DNA of 27,862 bases from the NCBI GenBank assembly GCA_937916355.1, contig CALFTM010000053.1:1-27862 (forward strand), given 5' to 3'. This stretch comes from an uncultured Bacteroidales bacterium (GTDB taxonomy: Bacteria > Bacteroidota > Bacteroidia > Bacteroidales > Paludibacteraceae). Shown here piece by piece: positions 16,005-23,861 of the stretch. Within the stretch, counting starts at the first letter, position 1. Each line of letters starts with the position of its first letter. Both the position numbers and the translations under genes were made by a program. The notes beneath the pieces were generated by a model. That model was not told the origin of the DNA. It did no database searches and saw only the letters and a program-made list of their open reading frames with translations.

Positions 16005-16424
16005 ATGGAAGTATTAACTATCGAATACAGCGCTTTTCAGCAACTGATTAGCAAAATTGATGCAATGGATGAGTATATCCGCAAAGTCAAATTAGAGCAG
16101 CAAAGCACCCTCGACGATGATTGGGTTGATGGGCAGGCGGTATGCGAATATCTCTGCATCTGCGACAAAACCTTGCAACGCCTACGCAGTGCCGGCAAAA
16201 TCACTTACAGCACCATTGGCAACAAGTACTATTATCAGATCGCTGAGATTAAGCGTTGCCTGCGTGCTCATCCATATATCATCAGCGCTGGCATTTGGGA
16301 AATGTACTCGTCCTTGTTCATCTATTGTAATTATTGCTCGTTTCATACTCTTCATTATTATATTGCGTTACAAATACTCTTCTCCATATTCTCCAATTTT
16401 GCAGACAACTCAGCCATATCCTGA
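16005..16424 (+). CDS. Mobile-element helix-turn-helix protein with truncated and run-on C-terminus
   Basis: The first 90 or so residues match the excisionase-like HTH_17 proteins of Bacteroides integrative elements: a start MEVLTIEYSAFQQLISKI, then DDDWVDGQAVCEYLCICDKTLQRLRS and NKYYYQIAEIKRCL. These proteins are usually about 95-120 residues and bind element ends. Homology stops near residue 93 (AHPYIIS). The remaining 46 residues read through DNA that encodes other genes on the opposite strand and are rich in Tyr, Cys and Phe, so they are almost certainly not native. The gene is therefore a 3' truncation that stays open by chance. The integrase remnant runs convergently and overlaps its tail. 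Confidence 0.7.
   Translation: MEVLTIEYSAFQQLISKIDAMDEYIRKVKLEQQSTLDDDWVDGQAVCEYLCICDKTLQRLRSAGKITYSTIGNKYYYQIAEIKRCLRAHPYIISAGIWEMYSSLFIYCNYCSFHTLHYYIALQILFSIFSNFADNSAIS
16270..16355 (-). pseudogene. 5' fragment of a small mobile-element gene after the integrase
   Basis: Five bases... two codons past the integrase stop, a minus-strand ATG (16355, or 16346) opens MKRAIITIDEQGRVHFP, followed by SADDIWMS. This resembles the start of small Bacteroides mobile-element proteins that begin MK-x-AIITIDE-x-G and soon reach a VWM-T motif. Resemblance ends after about 29 residues, where the DNA switches to the 3' part of the HTH gene on the other strand. It seems to be a gene cut off by a deletion or recombination. 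The call is from motif memory only. Confidence 0.4.
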
Positions 16425-17500
16425 CTAATCTTCTGATTGGTAATTTTGGCGTATATCTGCGTGGTCTTGATGTTCGTATGTCCCAACAGTCGGCTGACAG
16501 TCTCAATGGGAACTCCATTGGATAGGAGTATGGTCGTGGCTGCGGAGTGTCTCGCAACGTGATAGGTAACACGAGTCTTGATACCGCATTGCTTGGCTAT
16601 ATCTTTGAGTTTCTCATTGCACGCACTATTGCTCGGAATTTTGAAAACGTGGTTATCCCTGCCCATACCCTTATATTTCTCAACGATGCGTTTTGGAACA
16701 TCAAGTAGTCGGGATATTGGATTCTGTGTTGGTCTTCTTTCTTCTGGTGATAATCCATAGGTTGCCATCGAAGAATGTTTGCAGGTTGTCATTGGTGAGA
16801 TTCTTGACATCCGAATATACCAAGCCCGTAAACACCGAGGAGATAAAGAGGTCTCGCACAAGTTCGTGCGTCTTGCTCTTCATCGGAGCATCCATCATAC
16901 GTTGTATTTCATCACGGGTGAAGTAGCCTCTATCAACGTTTTCGGGGCTGTTGATATATCCTGCAAAGGGGTTAAACGGCAGTTTCCCCGAATTACGGGC
17001 TATGGCAATGATATGTTTAAGCACTATCATATAGTCCCAAGCTGTATTGGTGCGACAGCTCTTCTCGGTGCGGAGGAAATACTCGAAGTCGTTGATAAAT
17101 GTGAGATTCAACTCCTTCAACGGAATATCCGTTCTGCGATAGGTATGTTGCAGAAACTCCCTGATGTGATTACATACGGTACAATAACGGGGGTATGTAC
17201 CTTTGGTTCTGCTGTGTCCTACCTTCTTTGCAAACTCGACATTATGTTGCTCGAAGAGTTTTACCAGTGTCTCCTGCTTTACTCCGATACCGAGATAGGC
17301 ATCTTTGAGTTTGGCAGCTGTAACATAACCATCGCTACGCATAAGCTCCTGATGGTGGCGGTTTACGTCCACACGGATTCTATCAACCGCAGCGTTGATT
17401 TTCTGAGCTTAGAGGCTCTTGCCTGTGGCACGACCATTTTTCACATCCCACAATTAACTTTACCAATAAAAAGCATCCTGACTGTCCGGTAACGATATGG
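16358..17500 (-). pseudogene. Tyrosine-recombinase integrase, inactivated by stop and frameshifts
   Basis: Two overlapping frames together make one Bacteroides-type phage/CTn integrase. Frame one (to 16701) carries the SAM-like core-binding domain and FISSVFTGLVYSDVKNLT, where the first catalytic Arg is Val. That position is also substituted in some Bacteroides integrases such as IntDOT. Frame two carries HVARHSAAT (H-x-x-R) and LLGHTNIKTTQIYAKI with the final His and the nucleophile Tyr. An extra base near 16709, after SNIP, separates them; removing it would give SNIP-LLDVPKRI. Upstream of 17372 the frame continues as WDVKNGRATGKSL, a TAA (17411-17409), then AQKINAAVDRIRVDVNR. Another shift lies near 17456. 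The arm-binding N-terminus is barely recognisable. The element is dead unless helped in trans. Confidence 0.82.
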
Positions 17501-17637
17501 GAACTCAACTTGTGCTTAGTTTTGCCAAAAGGTTGTTTTTCAACCTCTGCAATGCACTGAATCCCAAACCTAACTCGCAGACAATCAGGGTGCTTTCTCC
17601 TTATCGCAATATTTCGCTTTTTTCTTTTGTGTCTATT

Positions 17638-18570
17638 TTAAGCTTCCCAGAATGGGAAAAAGTTGAACCATTGTGTGGGATATTTTTTCACGATATCTTC
17701 CAGTTCTTTTACATATTGTTTTGCCATCTCTTCCGCTTTTTTCGTGGAATTTGAAAGATTGGGATTTTCTTCTAACAGACGTTCATGTACATGATAGGTA
17801 GTCCCTTTCTGCTTCATGATGAAAAGGGTCAAGATAGGAACTTCCAATTGTGCCGCCAAGCGGAATGTGCCAATTGGGAATTTAGCCTCTCCTTCGAGGA
17901 ATTTGCAAGTGACGTTTTTCGGGCTGCCGAACACTCTGTCGCAAGGAATCACGATGATTTCCCCTCTTTCTAAAGCATCCTTTATGGTAAAAAGGTGCGA
18001 CATGTCTTCTGTCACAGGTATGAGGTTGATATTGGTTTTGTTGAAAGCTTCATCACGCTTGTTCTGAAAATTCGCCCTCTCTCCTCCGAATATGATAGCG
18101 TTTATCTTTTTTTGAGTGTGAGGCATGCAGAGTCCAGCCAATTCGAGGTTGCCCACATGCGCACCTGCAATGATAAAACCTTTGTCGGATGACATTTGTT
18201 TGGCGATTGCGCCATTTTTGTCGAGATGGATTTTGAATTGTTGCGAATTACCTGCCAGAAGGGCGAATTTGTCTAACACCACTTCCCCGAAAATGATATG
18301 GTTTTTGAACGTACACCATGCCGATTTCCATTTAGAGAACTTTTGTCGCTCTCTGAAATATTTGTACGATGCGTTTCTCCCCTTACTAGCGAAGATGAGG
18401 TAGAAAGGGATGACGAGGTACAAGATCGGGTAAAGAACGCGAACATTTACGGAGCGCAGAAAACCGAGCAGAAAAGTCTGCCCAAATGCACCACCTCCTG
18501 TTTTGCCCTCCCATTTTGGAGCATTTTCAGTACCTTTTTGATGTGAATCTTGTCTCTTTTTTTCTTCCAT
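17638..18570 (-). CDS. LpxL/HtrB-family lysophospholipid (lipid A-type) acyltransferase
   Basis: 310 residues from the ATG at 18570; the longer reading starts at a TTG two codons earlier. A hydrophilic N-terminus leads into a membrane helix (about 47-62), then the acyltransferase domain with GAHVGNLELAG (HX4E: His138, Glu143), IPCDRVFG and FPIGTFRLAAQLEVPIL, ending TQWFNFFPFWE. The family transfers acyl chains from ACP to lipid A or related lipids at the inner membrane. Similar enzymes are regular members of aryl-polyene/flexirubin clusters, so this gene may once have been contiguous with the operon ending at 12422. It could equally be a lipid A enzyme. It follows the DUF4268 gene by 27 bases. 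Confidence 0.85.
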   Translation of the reverse strand: MEEKKRQDSHQKGTENAPKWEGKTGGGAFGQTFLLGFLRSVNVRVLYPILYLVIPFYLIFASKGRNASYKYFRERQKFSKWKSAWCTFKNHIIFGEVVLDKFALLAGNSQQFKIHLDKNGAIAKQMSSDKGFIIAGAHVGNLELAGLCMPHTQKKINAIIFGGERANFQNKRDEAFNKTNINLIPVTEDMSHLFTIKDALERGEIIVIPCDRVFGSPKNVTCKFLEGEAKFPIGTFRLAAQLEVPILTLFIMKQKGTTYHVHERLLEENPNLSNSTKKAEEMAKQYVKELEDIVKKYPTQWFNFFPFWEA

Positions 18571-18597
18571 AATCAATCTGATAAGATTAAGATGTTT

Positions 18598-19068
18598 TTA
18601 TTCCGCAAGTTCCGCATCATCATCAAACAACTCTTTCATTTCGAGAAAACCTCTTTCTAAATGACTCATCTCTTTTGACAAGAAAGGATAAAAATCTGGC
18701 CATTGCTCCCTTCTGTGGATGTCTATCCCTCCCATGTGGCGGTAGATGCGAGAAACAATTGTCCCGCACGGTTTCTCGTAGTCGGTTTGCCAGATGGCAT
18801 CCGCAAAATATTGGTCGAACACCACACGGTATTTCTCCATGATTTCAAACATCTGACGGCGGCGGCTCAAACTACGATGGTTAAATTCCATGATGACATA
18901 CGCTCCATCACGAGTTGCATCGAATTTTAATTCGATGCCCTTGATTTTCGTGTTATATAAAATCCATTTTTTCTTCCTGTACTTGAATCGAGGCAGTTCG
19001 CTACAGAATGCGTCAAATCCATTCCAGAAATCTTTTTTTAGTTGTTTTGCTTCTTCTCGTGTGTACAT
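18598..19068 (-). CDS. DUF4268 protein
   Basis: 156 residues, soluble, charged, aromatic-rich (MYTREEAKQLKKDFWNGF, KKKWILYNTKIKGIELKFDATRDGA). It matches the DUF4268 family, common as a short stand-alone protein in Bacteroidetes and as a C-terminal module of some nuclease-like proteins elsewhere. No catalytic motif is obvious to me, although the E-x-K arrangement GIELKF recalls nuclease-like folds. It is first in a two-gene unit with the acyltransferase, driven by the promoter at 19087-19119 and divergent from the FKBP genes. Function is unknown. Confidence 0.8.
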   Translation of the reverse strand: MYTREEAKQLKKDFWNGFDAFCSELPRFKYRKKKWILYNTKIKGIELKFDATRDGAYVIMEFNHRSLSRRRQMFEIMEKYRVVFDQYFADAIWQTDYEKPCGTIVSRIYRHMGGIDIHRREQWPDFYPFLSKEMSHLERGFLEMKELFDDDAELAE

Positions 19069-19086
19069 ATTGTGTCATATTTGGTG

Positions 19087-19119
19087 CAAAAGTAATTTAA
19101 TTTGTTGATTAGTGGGCAA
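19087..19119 (-). promoter_or_regulatory. Promoter of the DUF4268-acyltransferase unit
   Basis: Minus-strand TACTTTTG (19094-19087) fits the -7 consensus and lies about 19 bases before the DUF4268 ATG. TTG (19119-19117) lies 22 bases further upstream. Confidence 0.5.
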
Positions 19120-19193
19120 CTTTGTCCTTATTTCCGATAAAAACTTTTAAATTAGCACCGAAATTTTCAAAAATAATATAGTAGAGTACAAAA

Positions 19194-19784
19194 ATGGATA
19201 AAATCAGTTATGCGTTGGGGCTTAATATGGCCAACAATCTTAAGGCTTCTGGCTTTTCAGAGATTAACATGGAGAAATTTATGAAAGGAATGTCGGATGT
19301 CTTTCATCGTTTTCAACCTGAGATGTCTGTCGAAGAGGCTAAGCAGGTATTGAACACATATTTTGCAAAACTTCAAGCCGAGGCTGATGAACACAATAAA
19401 AAGGCGGGACAGGAGTTTTTGAAAGAAAACCTCAAAAGATCGGAGGTGAAGTCGACTGCTTCTGGTTTGCAGTATGAGGTGTTGAAAGAGGGAACTGGTG
19501 ATAGACCAAAAGAGACCGACACTGTCCGTTGCCATTATGAAGGAAGGTTGATTGACGGAAACATTTTTGATAGTTCGTATAGTCGAAACCAACCAGCAGA
19601 CTTTCCGGTGAACCAAGTGATTCCGGGTTGGGTTGAGGCTCTCCAGTTGATGCCGGTCGGCTCTAAGTGGAGACTTTACATCCCTTCAAATTTAGGATAT
19701 GGAGAATATGGGGCTGGTGATGTTATCGGGCCTAACCAGACGTTGATTTTTGAGGTGGAATTACTTGAGATTTTGAAGAAGTAA
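19194..19784 (+). CDS. FKBP-type peptidyl-prolyl isomerase, cytoplasmic
   Basis: 196 residues. The N-terminal 85 residues form the helical FKBP_N dimerisation domain (MDKISYALGLNMANNLKASG) and the C-terminal 105 the FKBP fold (ASGLQYEVLKEGTG, HYEGRLIDGNIFDSS, VIPGWVEALQLM, LGYGEYGAG). There is no signal peptide, so it should stay in the cytoplasm, like FklB. It catalyses cis-trans isomerisation of proline bonds and acts as a folding helper. It is the first of three tandem paralogues on the plus strand. Confidence 0.9.
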   Translation: MDKISYALGLNMANNLKASGFSEINMEKFMKGMSDVFHRFQPEMSVEEAKQVLNTYFAKLQAEADEHNKKAGQEFLKENLKRSEVKSTASGLQYEVLKEGTGDRPKETDTVRCHYEGRLIDGNIFDSSYSRNQPADFPVNQVIPGWVEALQLMPVGSKWRLYIPSNLGYGEYGAGDVIGPNQTLIFEVELLEILKK

Positions 19785-19801
19785 TCGCCGAAAAGATAAA
19801 A

Positions 19802-19823
19802 GGTGAGTCCTGTGGAATTCACC
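19802..19823 (+). terminator. Weak hairpin between the first and second FKBP genes
   Basis: GGTGAGT pairs with ATTCACC (one G-T pair) around a short loop, followed by GTTTAAATTTTAAT. It may attenuate or partly terminate transcription of the first FKBP gene. Confidence 0.3.
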
Positions 19824-19886
19824 GTTTAAATTTTAATAGAGTATAAATCGTGGGATGAATAGAACCCACCTTAATTGAATAGATTT

Positions 19887-20675
19887 ATGAGAAAAATGTT
19901 ATGTTCCTTGTTGGTGGTGGCACTCATGGGTGTTCCTACGCTCCTTTTTTCAAAACCTGCTGATAAGAAGAAAGGTAAGAAGGAGGCTGTGGCGATGACT
20001 CAAAAAGATTCTATGAGTTATGCGATTGGTATGGAATTTGCCAAGAGTGTGAAACAGAATCTGTCGGCTTTGCCTGATGGTCCATATAATATGGATATAA
20101 TATTCACCGCTTTTGAGAAGGTCTATAAAGATGATACTACATCTTTGGTCATAGGGTATGATAAATCTTACGACTTTGTGAATGCATATTTGGTCAATCT
20201 CCAAAAAGAGATGGGGGAAAAAGCGAAAAAAGCTGGAGAGGATTTTTTGGCTAAAAATAAAACCGCACCGGGCGTGCATGTCACCGCCAGTGGTTTGCAG
20301 TACAAAGTTTTGAAAGAGGGTACGGGGATTTCTCCGACAGCTGTTGACAAAGTAAAAGTCCATTATCATGGAACATTGATTGATGGAACGGTTTTTGATA
20401 GTTCCATTGAAAGAGGAGAGCCTGTCACGTTCGAGTTGAATAAGGTGATTTCGGGTTGGACTGAAGGTTTGCAGTTGATGAAAATCGGTTCAAAATATCG
20501 CTTCTTCATTCCGCAAGAGTTGGGTTATGGATCAAGGGGAGCGGGTAAAATCCCTGCTTACTCAACATTGATTTTTGATGTAGAGTTGTTGGATGTAGGA
20601 AAGGCGACTCCTCAAGCCCCTGCAAGACCGGGGGCTAAGTACCAATTCCCTGCTTATCAAAGAACTGGAAAATAA
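19887..20675 (+). CDS. FKBP-type peptidyl-prolyl isomerase, periplasmic
   Basis: 262 residues from the ATG at 19887; the frame opens at a TTG four codons earlier but the signal peptide is best from the ATG (MRKMLCSLLVVALMGVPTLLFS). Cleavage near residues 22-24 would release a periplasmic protein with a lysine-rich start (KPADKKKGKKEA). FKBP_N helices (MSYAIGMEFAKSVKQNL) and the catalytic FKBP domain follow (ASGLQYKVLKEGTG, HYHGTLIDGTVFDSS, VISGWTEGLQLM, LGYGSRGAG). A short Ala/Pro-rich tail ends the protein. It resembles FkpA. It lies 26 bases before the third paralogue, so the two are likely co-transcribed. Confidence 0.9.
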   Translation: MRKMLCSLLVVALMGVPTLLFSKPADKKKGKKEAVAMTQKDSMSYAIGMEFAKSVKQNLSALPDGPYNMDIIFTAFEKVYKDDTTSLVIGYDKSYDFVNAYLVNLQKEMGEKAKKAGEDFLAKNKTAPGVHVTASGLQYKVLKEGTGISPTAVDKVKVHYHGTLIDGTVFDSSIERGEPVTFELNKVISGWTEGLQLMKIGSKYRFFIPQELGYGSRGAGKIPAYSTLIFDVELLDVGKATPQAPARPGAKYQFPAYQRTGK

Positions 20676-20701
20676 GATTAGTTAATAAATAATATAAAAA
20701 A

Positions 20702-21451
20702 ATGAAAAAAGTATTTCAATTGGCAGGTGCTTTTTTAGTTTCTGCTTTTGTTTTGGGTTCTTGCAATGGTGGCAAGGATGGTTCATGTTGTGTTAATACG
20801 AAAGTGGAGTCTCACATGGACTCTGTTGCTTACTCATTTGGTTTCCAAAACGGAACTGAATTTGGAGGAATCATTGAGAGTTTGCCGGGAGATTCTCTTC
20901 CTTTGGAGGCATTTATCAAGGGATTTGTGACAGCGGTCAAAAAAGATACCGTAAATTCTATTCTTGACACGACGAAGATGATAGAAATTCTTCAAGCATA
21001 TAACATGGAGTTGGAGAAAATCCGCAGAGAAAATTGGGAAAAAACTGCAATCATGAACAAGATAAAGTCGGATAGCGCACTGACAGCCAATAAGGCTGCT
21101 GAGGGTGTTGTGACGACAGCCAGCGGTTTGCAATATCGCGTGATTAAGGAGGGTGATGGAAGAACACCAAAGGCTAATGACACAGTGTTTGTCCATTATG
21201 TAGGAAAACTTGTTGATGGTACAATTTTTGATGCTTCTGCAAATCATGGTCCTCGTCCTGCTGTCTTTGTTCCATCACAAATGATTCCTGGTTGGACAGA
21301 AGGTTTGCAGTTGATGAAGCTCGGTTCAAAGTATGAATTCTTGATTCCTTCTGAATTGGCATACGGAGAAAGAGGAGGCAGAGCGATTGCTCCAAACTCT
21401 GCATTATGGTTTGAGGTAGAATTGGTTGATGTTCGTCCAGCTAAGAAGTAA
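20702..21451 (+). CDS. FKBP-type peptidyl-prolyl isomerase, lipoprotein
   Basis: 249 residues with a lipoprotein signal peptide ending FVLGSC (lipidated Cys about 21), hence membrane-anchored, probably in the outer membrane. The mature part repeats the family plan: FKBP_N (MDSVAYSFGFQNGTEFGG), a linker helix, and the FKBP domain (ASGLQYRVIKEGDG, HYVGKLVDGTIFDAS, MIPGWTEGLQLM, LAYGERGGRAI). It is the last of the trio and is followed by a strong terminator. Envelope FKBPs assist folding of secreted proteins. Confidence 0.92.
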   Translation: MKKVFQLAGAFLVSAFVLGSCNGGKDGSCCVNTKVESHMDSVAYSFGFQNGTEFGGIIESLPGDSLPLEAFIKGFVTAVKKDTVNSILDTTKMIEILQAYNMELEKIRRENWEKTAIMNKIKSDSALTANKAAEGVVTTASGLQYRVIKEGDGRTPKANDTVFVHYVGKLVDGTIFDASANHGPRPAVFVPSQMIPGWTEGLQLMKLGSKYEFLIPSELAYGERGGRAIAPNSALWFEVELVDVRPAKK

Positions 21452-21473
21452 AATTTAGCATCATAGTCATTAT

Positions 21474-21507
21474 GGGGGTGTCGATCAGGACTCCCCCTTT
21501 TGTTTTT
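21474..21507 (+). terminator. Rho-independent terminator after the FKBP genes
   Basis: GGGGG (21474-21478) and CCCCC (21493-21497) form a GC-rich stem, extended by GTC/GAC beyond a T-T mismatch. TTTTGTTTTT follows directly. It lies 23 bases after the third FKBP stop. Confidence 0.8.
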
Positions 21508-21617
21508 CAGGAGGAAAAACGGTTTTAGATTTACAGCGAAATGTCAGCAGAATTTCCGAAATTCATATTTTTATTTATATTTCTTTGAACAGATGTTTTT
21601 TTTCCAAATTTTATGTT

Positions 21618-21625
21618 TACTTTTG
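21618..21625 (+). promoter_or_regulatory. Promoter -7 box of the PlsC gene
   Basis: TACTTTTG matches the Bacteroidetes -7 consensus and lies 24 bases before the ATG at 21650. No clear -33 at standard spacing. Confidence 0.45.
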
Positions 21626-21649
21626 CCCAAATTTTAAAAAAGTAGTTTT

Positions 21650-22198
21650 ATGCGTAAAAAAATATGTGCGTTCATTTTAAAAATGTTTGGTTGGTCGCAC
21701 ATTTTGAAAGTTGAGATTCCTCGTAAATGTGTGTTATGCGTAGCTCCCCACACCAGTAATTGGGATTTGATATTAGGAGAGTTGATGTATTCGGCGATAG
21801 GGGGAGATGGGAAAGTCAATTTCATGATCAAAAAGGAGTGGCTGCGGTTTCCTTTCAATTTGATTATTGGCCCGTTAGGAGGAATTGCGGTCGACCGTTC
21901 CAAAAGAACCTCTTTGGTAGATCAGATTGTGACTGAGTTTGGGAAAAGAGACGTGTGTCGTATTGCGATAACGCCGGAAGGAACTCGTAAGGCAAACGCA
22001 AATTGGAGGCGTGGTTTTTACCACATTGCCACACAAGCAAATGTGCCAATTTTGCTTACTTATTTTGACTACAAGAAAAAGTGTGCCGGAATCGAACGAA
22101 TCTTCACTCCAACAGGAGACGTTGATAAGGATATGCAGGAGATCAAAGAGTATTTTTCTCAGTACTCTGGGAAATATCCTGAAAACTTTGCTATATGA
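21650..22198 (+). CDS. PlsC-type 1-acyl-glycerol-3-phosphate acyltransferase family protein
   Basis: 182 residues, one acyltransferase domain with APHTSNWDLILG (HX4D) and ITPEGTRK, the two catalytic and substrate-binding motifs of the PlsC superfamily. GPLGGIAVDRS lies between them. It is shorter than housekeeping PlsC (usually 230-250) and belongs to the compact Bacteroidetes acyltransferases annotated only as 1-acyl-sn-glycerol-3-phosphate acyltransferase family. It is a single-gene unit with its own promoter box and terminator. The exact acceptor cannot be told. Confidence 0.85.
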   Translation: MRKKICAFILKMFGWSHILKVEIPRKCVLCVAPHTSNWDLILGELMYSAIGGDGKVNFMIKKEWLRFPFNLIIGPLGGIAVDRSKRTSLVDQIVTEFGKRDVCRIAITPEGTRKANANWRRGFYHIATQANVPILLTYFDYKKKCAGIERIFTPTGDVDKDMQEIKEYFSQYSGKYPENFAI

Positions 22199-22248
22199 TA
22201 GTTTCATAAGGTTTAGGTGAGTTCTTATAGAACCTACTTTGAAATATA

Positions 22249-22280
22249 AGGGTGGCGAAATTTCGTCACTCTTTGTTTTT
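22249..22280 (+). terminator. Terminator after the PlsC gene
   Basis: AGGGTGGCG pairs with CGTCACTCT (two G-T pairs) around AAATTT, followed by TTGTTTTT. A smaller hairpin with arms GTTCT/AGAAC lies just upstream, near 22221-22233. The remainder of the roughly 300-base gap 22199-22500 is AT-rich and holds only the Lrp promoter. Confidence 0.7.
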
Positions 22281-22456
22281 ATAGTCTTGTTTTTTCTTAA
22301 TTCCATTGTTTTCTAATGCTATTCGCAAACAGTTTTGCCACGTTTTATTCGTTTGCGAAAAACTTGAAAGTGATGTTTCTTTGTCTAAATGATTATAAAG
22401 TGTAAAAAAAATATACAAAATGTAAGTAAAATTTTTCTAAATTATTAAAAACACAC

Positions 22457-22464
22457 TATATTTG
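22457..22464 (+). promoter_or_regulatory. Promoter -7 box of the Lrp/AsnC gene
   Basis: TATATTTG fits TAnnTTTG, with a TTTTT run (22432-22436) about 20 bases upstream as a possible -33. It sits 36 bases before the ATG. Confidence 0.5.
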
Positions 22465-22500
22465 TGTCATGTTGTTACATAAGTAGTAAGAAATAGAAAA

Positions 22501-22959
22501 ATGGATAAAATAGATAATTTAGACAGGGATATTCTGATGATTATCACCAAGAATGCAAGAATCCCGTTTAAGGATGTTGCGGCTGAGTGTGGTGTTTCTC
22601 GTGCGGCGATTCATCAGAGAGTGCAGCATCTGTTTGATATGGGCGTGATAATCGGGTCGGGTTATCATGTAAACCCAAAGATTTTGGGTTATCAGACCTG
22701 TACTTATATTGGAATCAAATTAGAGAAAGGTTCTATGTACACGGAAGTTGTTCCTGAATTAGAGAAGATTCCGGAGATTGTGGAGTGCCATTTTACGACT
22801 GGGCCTTACACGATGATGGTGAAGTTGTATGCGAGAGATAATGAGCATTTGATGCAGTTGTTGAATGGGAAAATCCAGAGCATTAAGGGAGTCTCCGCAA
22901 CTGAGACGCTGATCTGCTTGGAACAAGGAATAAAGCGTGAGTTGCCAATCTCTTTGTAA
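22501..22959 (+). CDS. Lrp/AsnC-family transcriptional regulator
   Basis: 152 residues, the usual family length. An N-terminal winged helix-turn-helix (LDRDILMIITKNARIPFKDVAAECGVSRAAIHQRVQHL in sequence order, residues about 7-44) precedes the C-terminal RAM ligand-binding domain (about 65-145, with IGIKLEKG, PEIVECHFTTGPYTMMVKLY and GVSATETLI). Such proteins bind DNA as octamers and respond to amino acids. It is a single-gene unit with its own promoter and a terminator shared with the convergent punA. Target genes cannot be deduced. Confidence 0.92.
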   Translation: MDKIDNLDRDILMIITKNARIPFKDVAAECGVSRAAIHQRVQHLFDMGVIIGSGYHVNPKILGYQTCTYIGIKLEKGSMYTEVVPELEKIPEIVECHFTTGPYTMMVKLYARDNEHLMQLLNGKIQSIKGVSATETLICLEQGIKRELPISL

Positions 22960-22979
22960 TTGAGGTTTGTGAAAAAATA

Positions 22980-23005
22980 GCGGGAAGTTCGTTTGAATTT
23001 CCCGC
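22980..23005. terminator. Bidirectional terminator between the Lrp gene and punA
   Basis: GCGGGAA (22980-22986) pairs with TTCCCGC (22999-23005). On the plus strand TTTCTTT follows; on the minus strand TATTTTTTC follows. It therefore serves both convergent genes. Confidence 0.75.
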
Positions 23006-23028
23006 TTTCTTTATGATGGTTTTGTGTC

Positions 23029-23856
23029 TTACAATTTGTCTATTGCCTTGACCATTTCGGTGAATAAGGTCGCCAAACGTTCTTGTGCTAAGAGAGTGTT
23101 TTCTTGCACCTCTTCGTGGGTTACATTGCTTAGATTAGCATCACAACCCACATTTGATATGACAGATACACCGAAAACCGACATGCTGCCGTGGTTTGCC
23201 ACAATGACTTCTGGAACGGTTGACATACCAACCGCATCCCCCCCGATAATTCTAAAATATCGGTATTCTGACAAGGTTTCAAAAGTTGGGCCTTGAGTCC
23301 CTACATAAACCCCTTTCTTGAGGTTTAAACCAAGGCTTTCGCCTATTTTGTCAGACAGCGCAATCAGTTTTTTGTCGTAGGCGTTGCTCATGTCAGGGAA
23401 TCTCGTTCCCAGTTCTTCGATATTGGGTCCGTGCAGTGGGTGTTCCGGAAATAGGTTGATGTGGTCTTTGATGATCATGATGTCGCCCGGAATGTAGTCT
23501 GGATTGAGTCCTCCGGCTGCATTCGAAACCATTAAGTATTGTACACCAAAAGCCTTCATGACACGGATAGGAAAAGTCAGCTCTTGCATTGTATAGCCCT
23601 CGTAGTAGTGCAGTCTGCCTTGCATGGCCATCACCTCCACACCCTCAAGTTTTCCGAATATCAATTTTCCAGAATGTCCTTGTACCGTACTGGTTTTGAA
23701 ATTAGGAATCTCTCCATACGGAATTTCATCCATTACTTCTATCTTTTGGGCAAAACTGCCAAGACCAGTCCCTAATACGATGGCGATTTTAGGTCTGTTG
23801 GTTGTTTTCCCCTTTAAAAACTCGGAAGTCTCTTTTATTTTTTCTAAAAGGTTCAT
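23029..23856 (-). CDS. punA: Purine-nucleoside phosphorylase, trimeric class
   Basis: 275 residues, full length. Class motifs are visible: IAIVLGTGLGSFA near the start (phosphate loop), GHSGKL, MQGRLHYYEGY, SNAAGGLN, VGTQGPTFETLSEYR and GMSTVPEVIVA. The enzyme cleaves (deoxy)inosine and guanosine with phosphate to the base plus ribose-1-phosphate in purine salvage. It begins 5 bases after the lpxK stop, and the lpxK-punA pairing is common in Bacteroidales. A bidirectional terminator follows the gene. Confidence 0.93.
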   Translation of the reverse strand: MNLLEKIKETSEFLKGKTTNRPKIAIVLGTGLGSFAQKIEVMDEIPYGEIPNFKTSTVQGHSGKLIFGKLEGVEVMAMQGRLHYYEGYTMQELTFPIRVMKAFGVQYLMVSNAAGGLNPDYIPGDIMIIKDHINLFPEHPLHGPNIEELGTRFPDMSNAYDKKLIALSDKIGESLGLNLKKGVYVGTQGPTFETLSEYRYFRIIGGDAVGMSTVPEVIVANHGSMSVFGVSVISNVGCDANLSNVTHEEVQENTLLAQERLATLFTEMVKAIDKL

Positions 23857-23861
23857 TTTGT

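Noticed and set aside
16837..16875. Catalytic-residue loss (Arg to Val in TGLVYSD) as a cause of integrase inactivity
   Set aside because: Some Bacteroides integrases, such as IntDOT, also lack Arg at this place, so the substitution alone is not evidence of decay.
16779..17492. 237-codon plus-strand open frame opposite the integrase
   Set aside because: It is the mirror of the integrase coding sequence, made long by codon bias. The minus-strand motifs are unmistakable.
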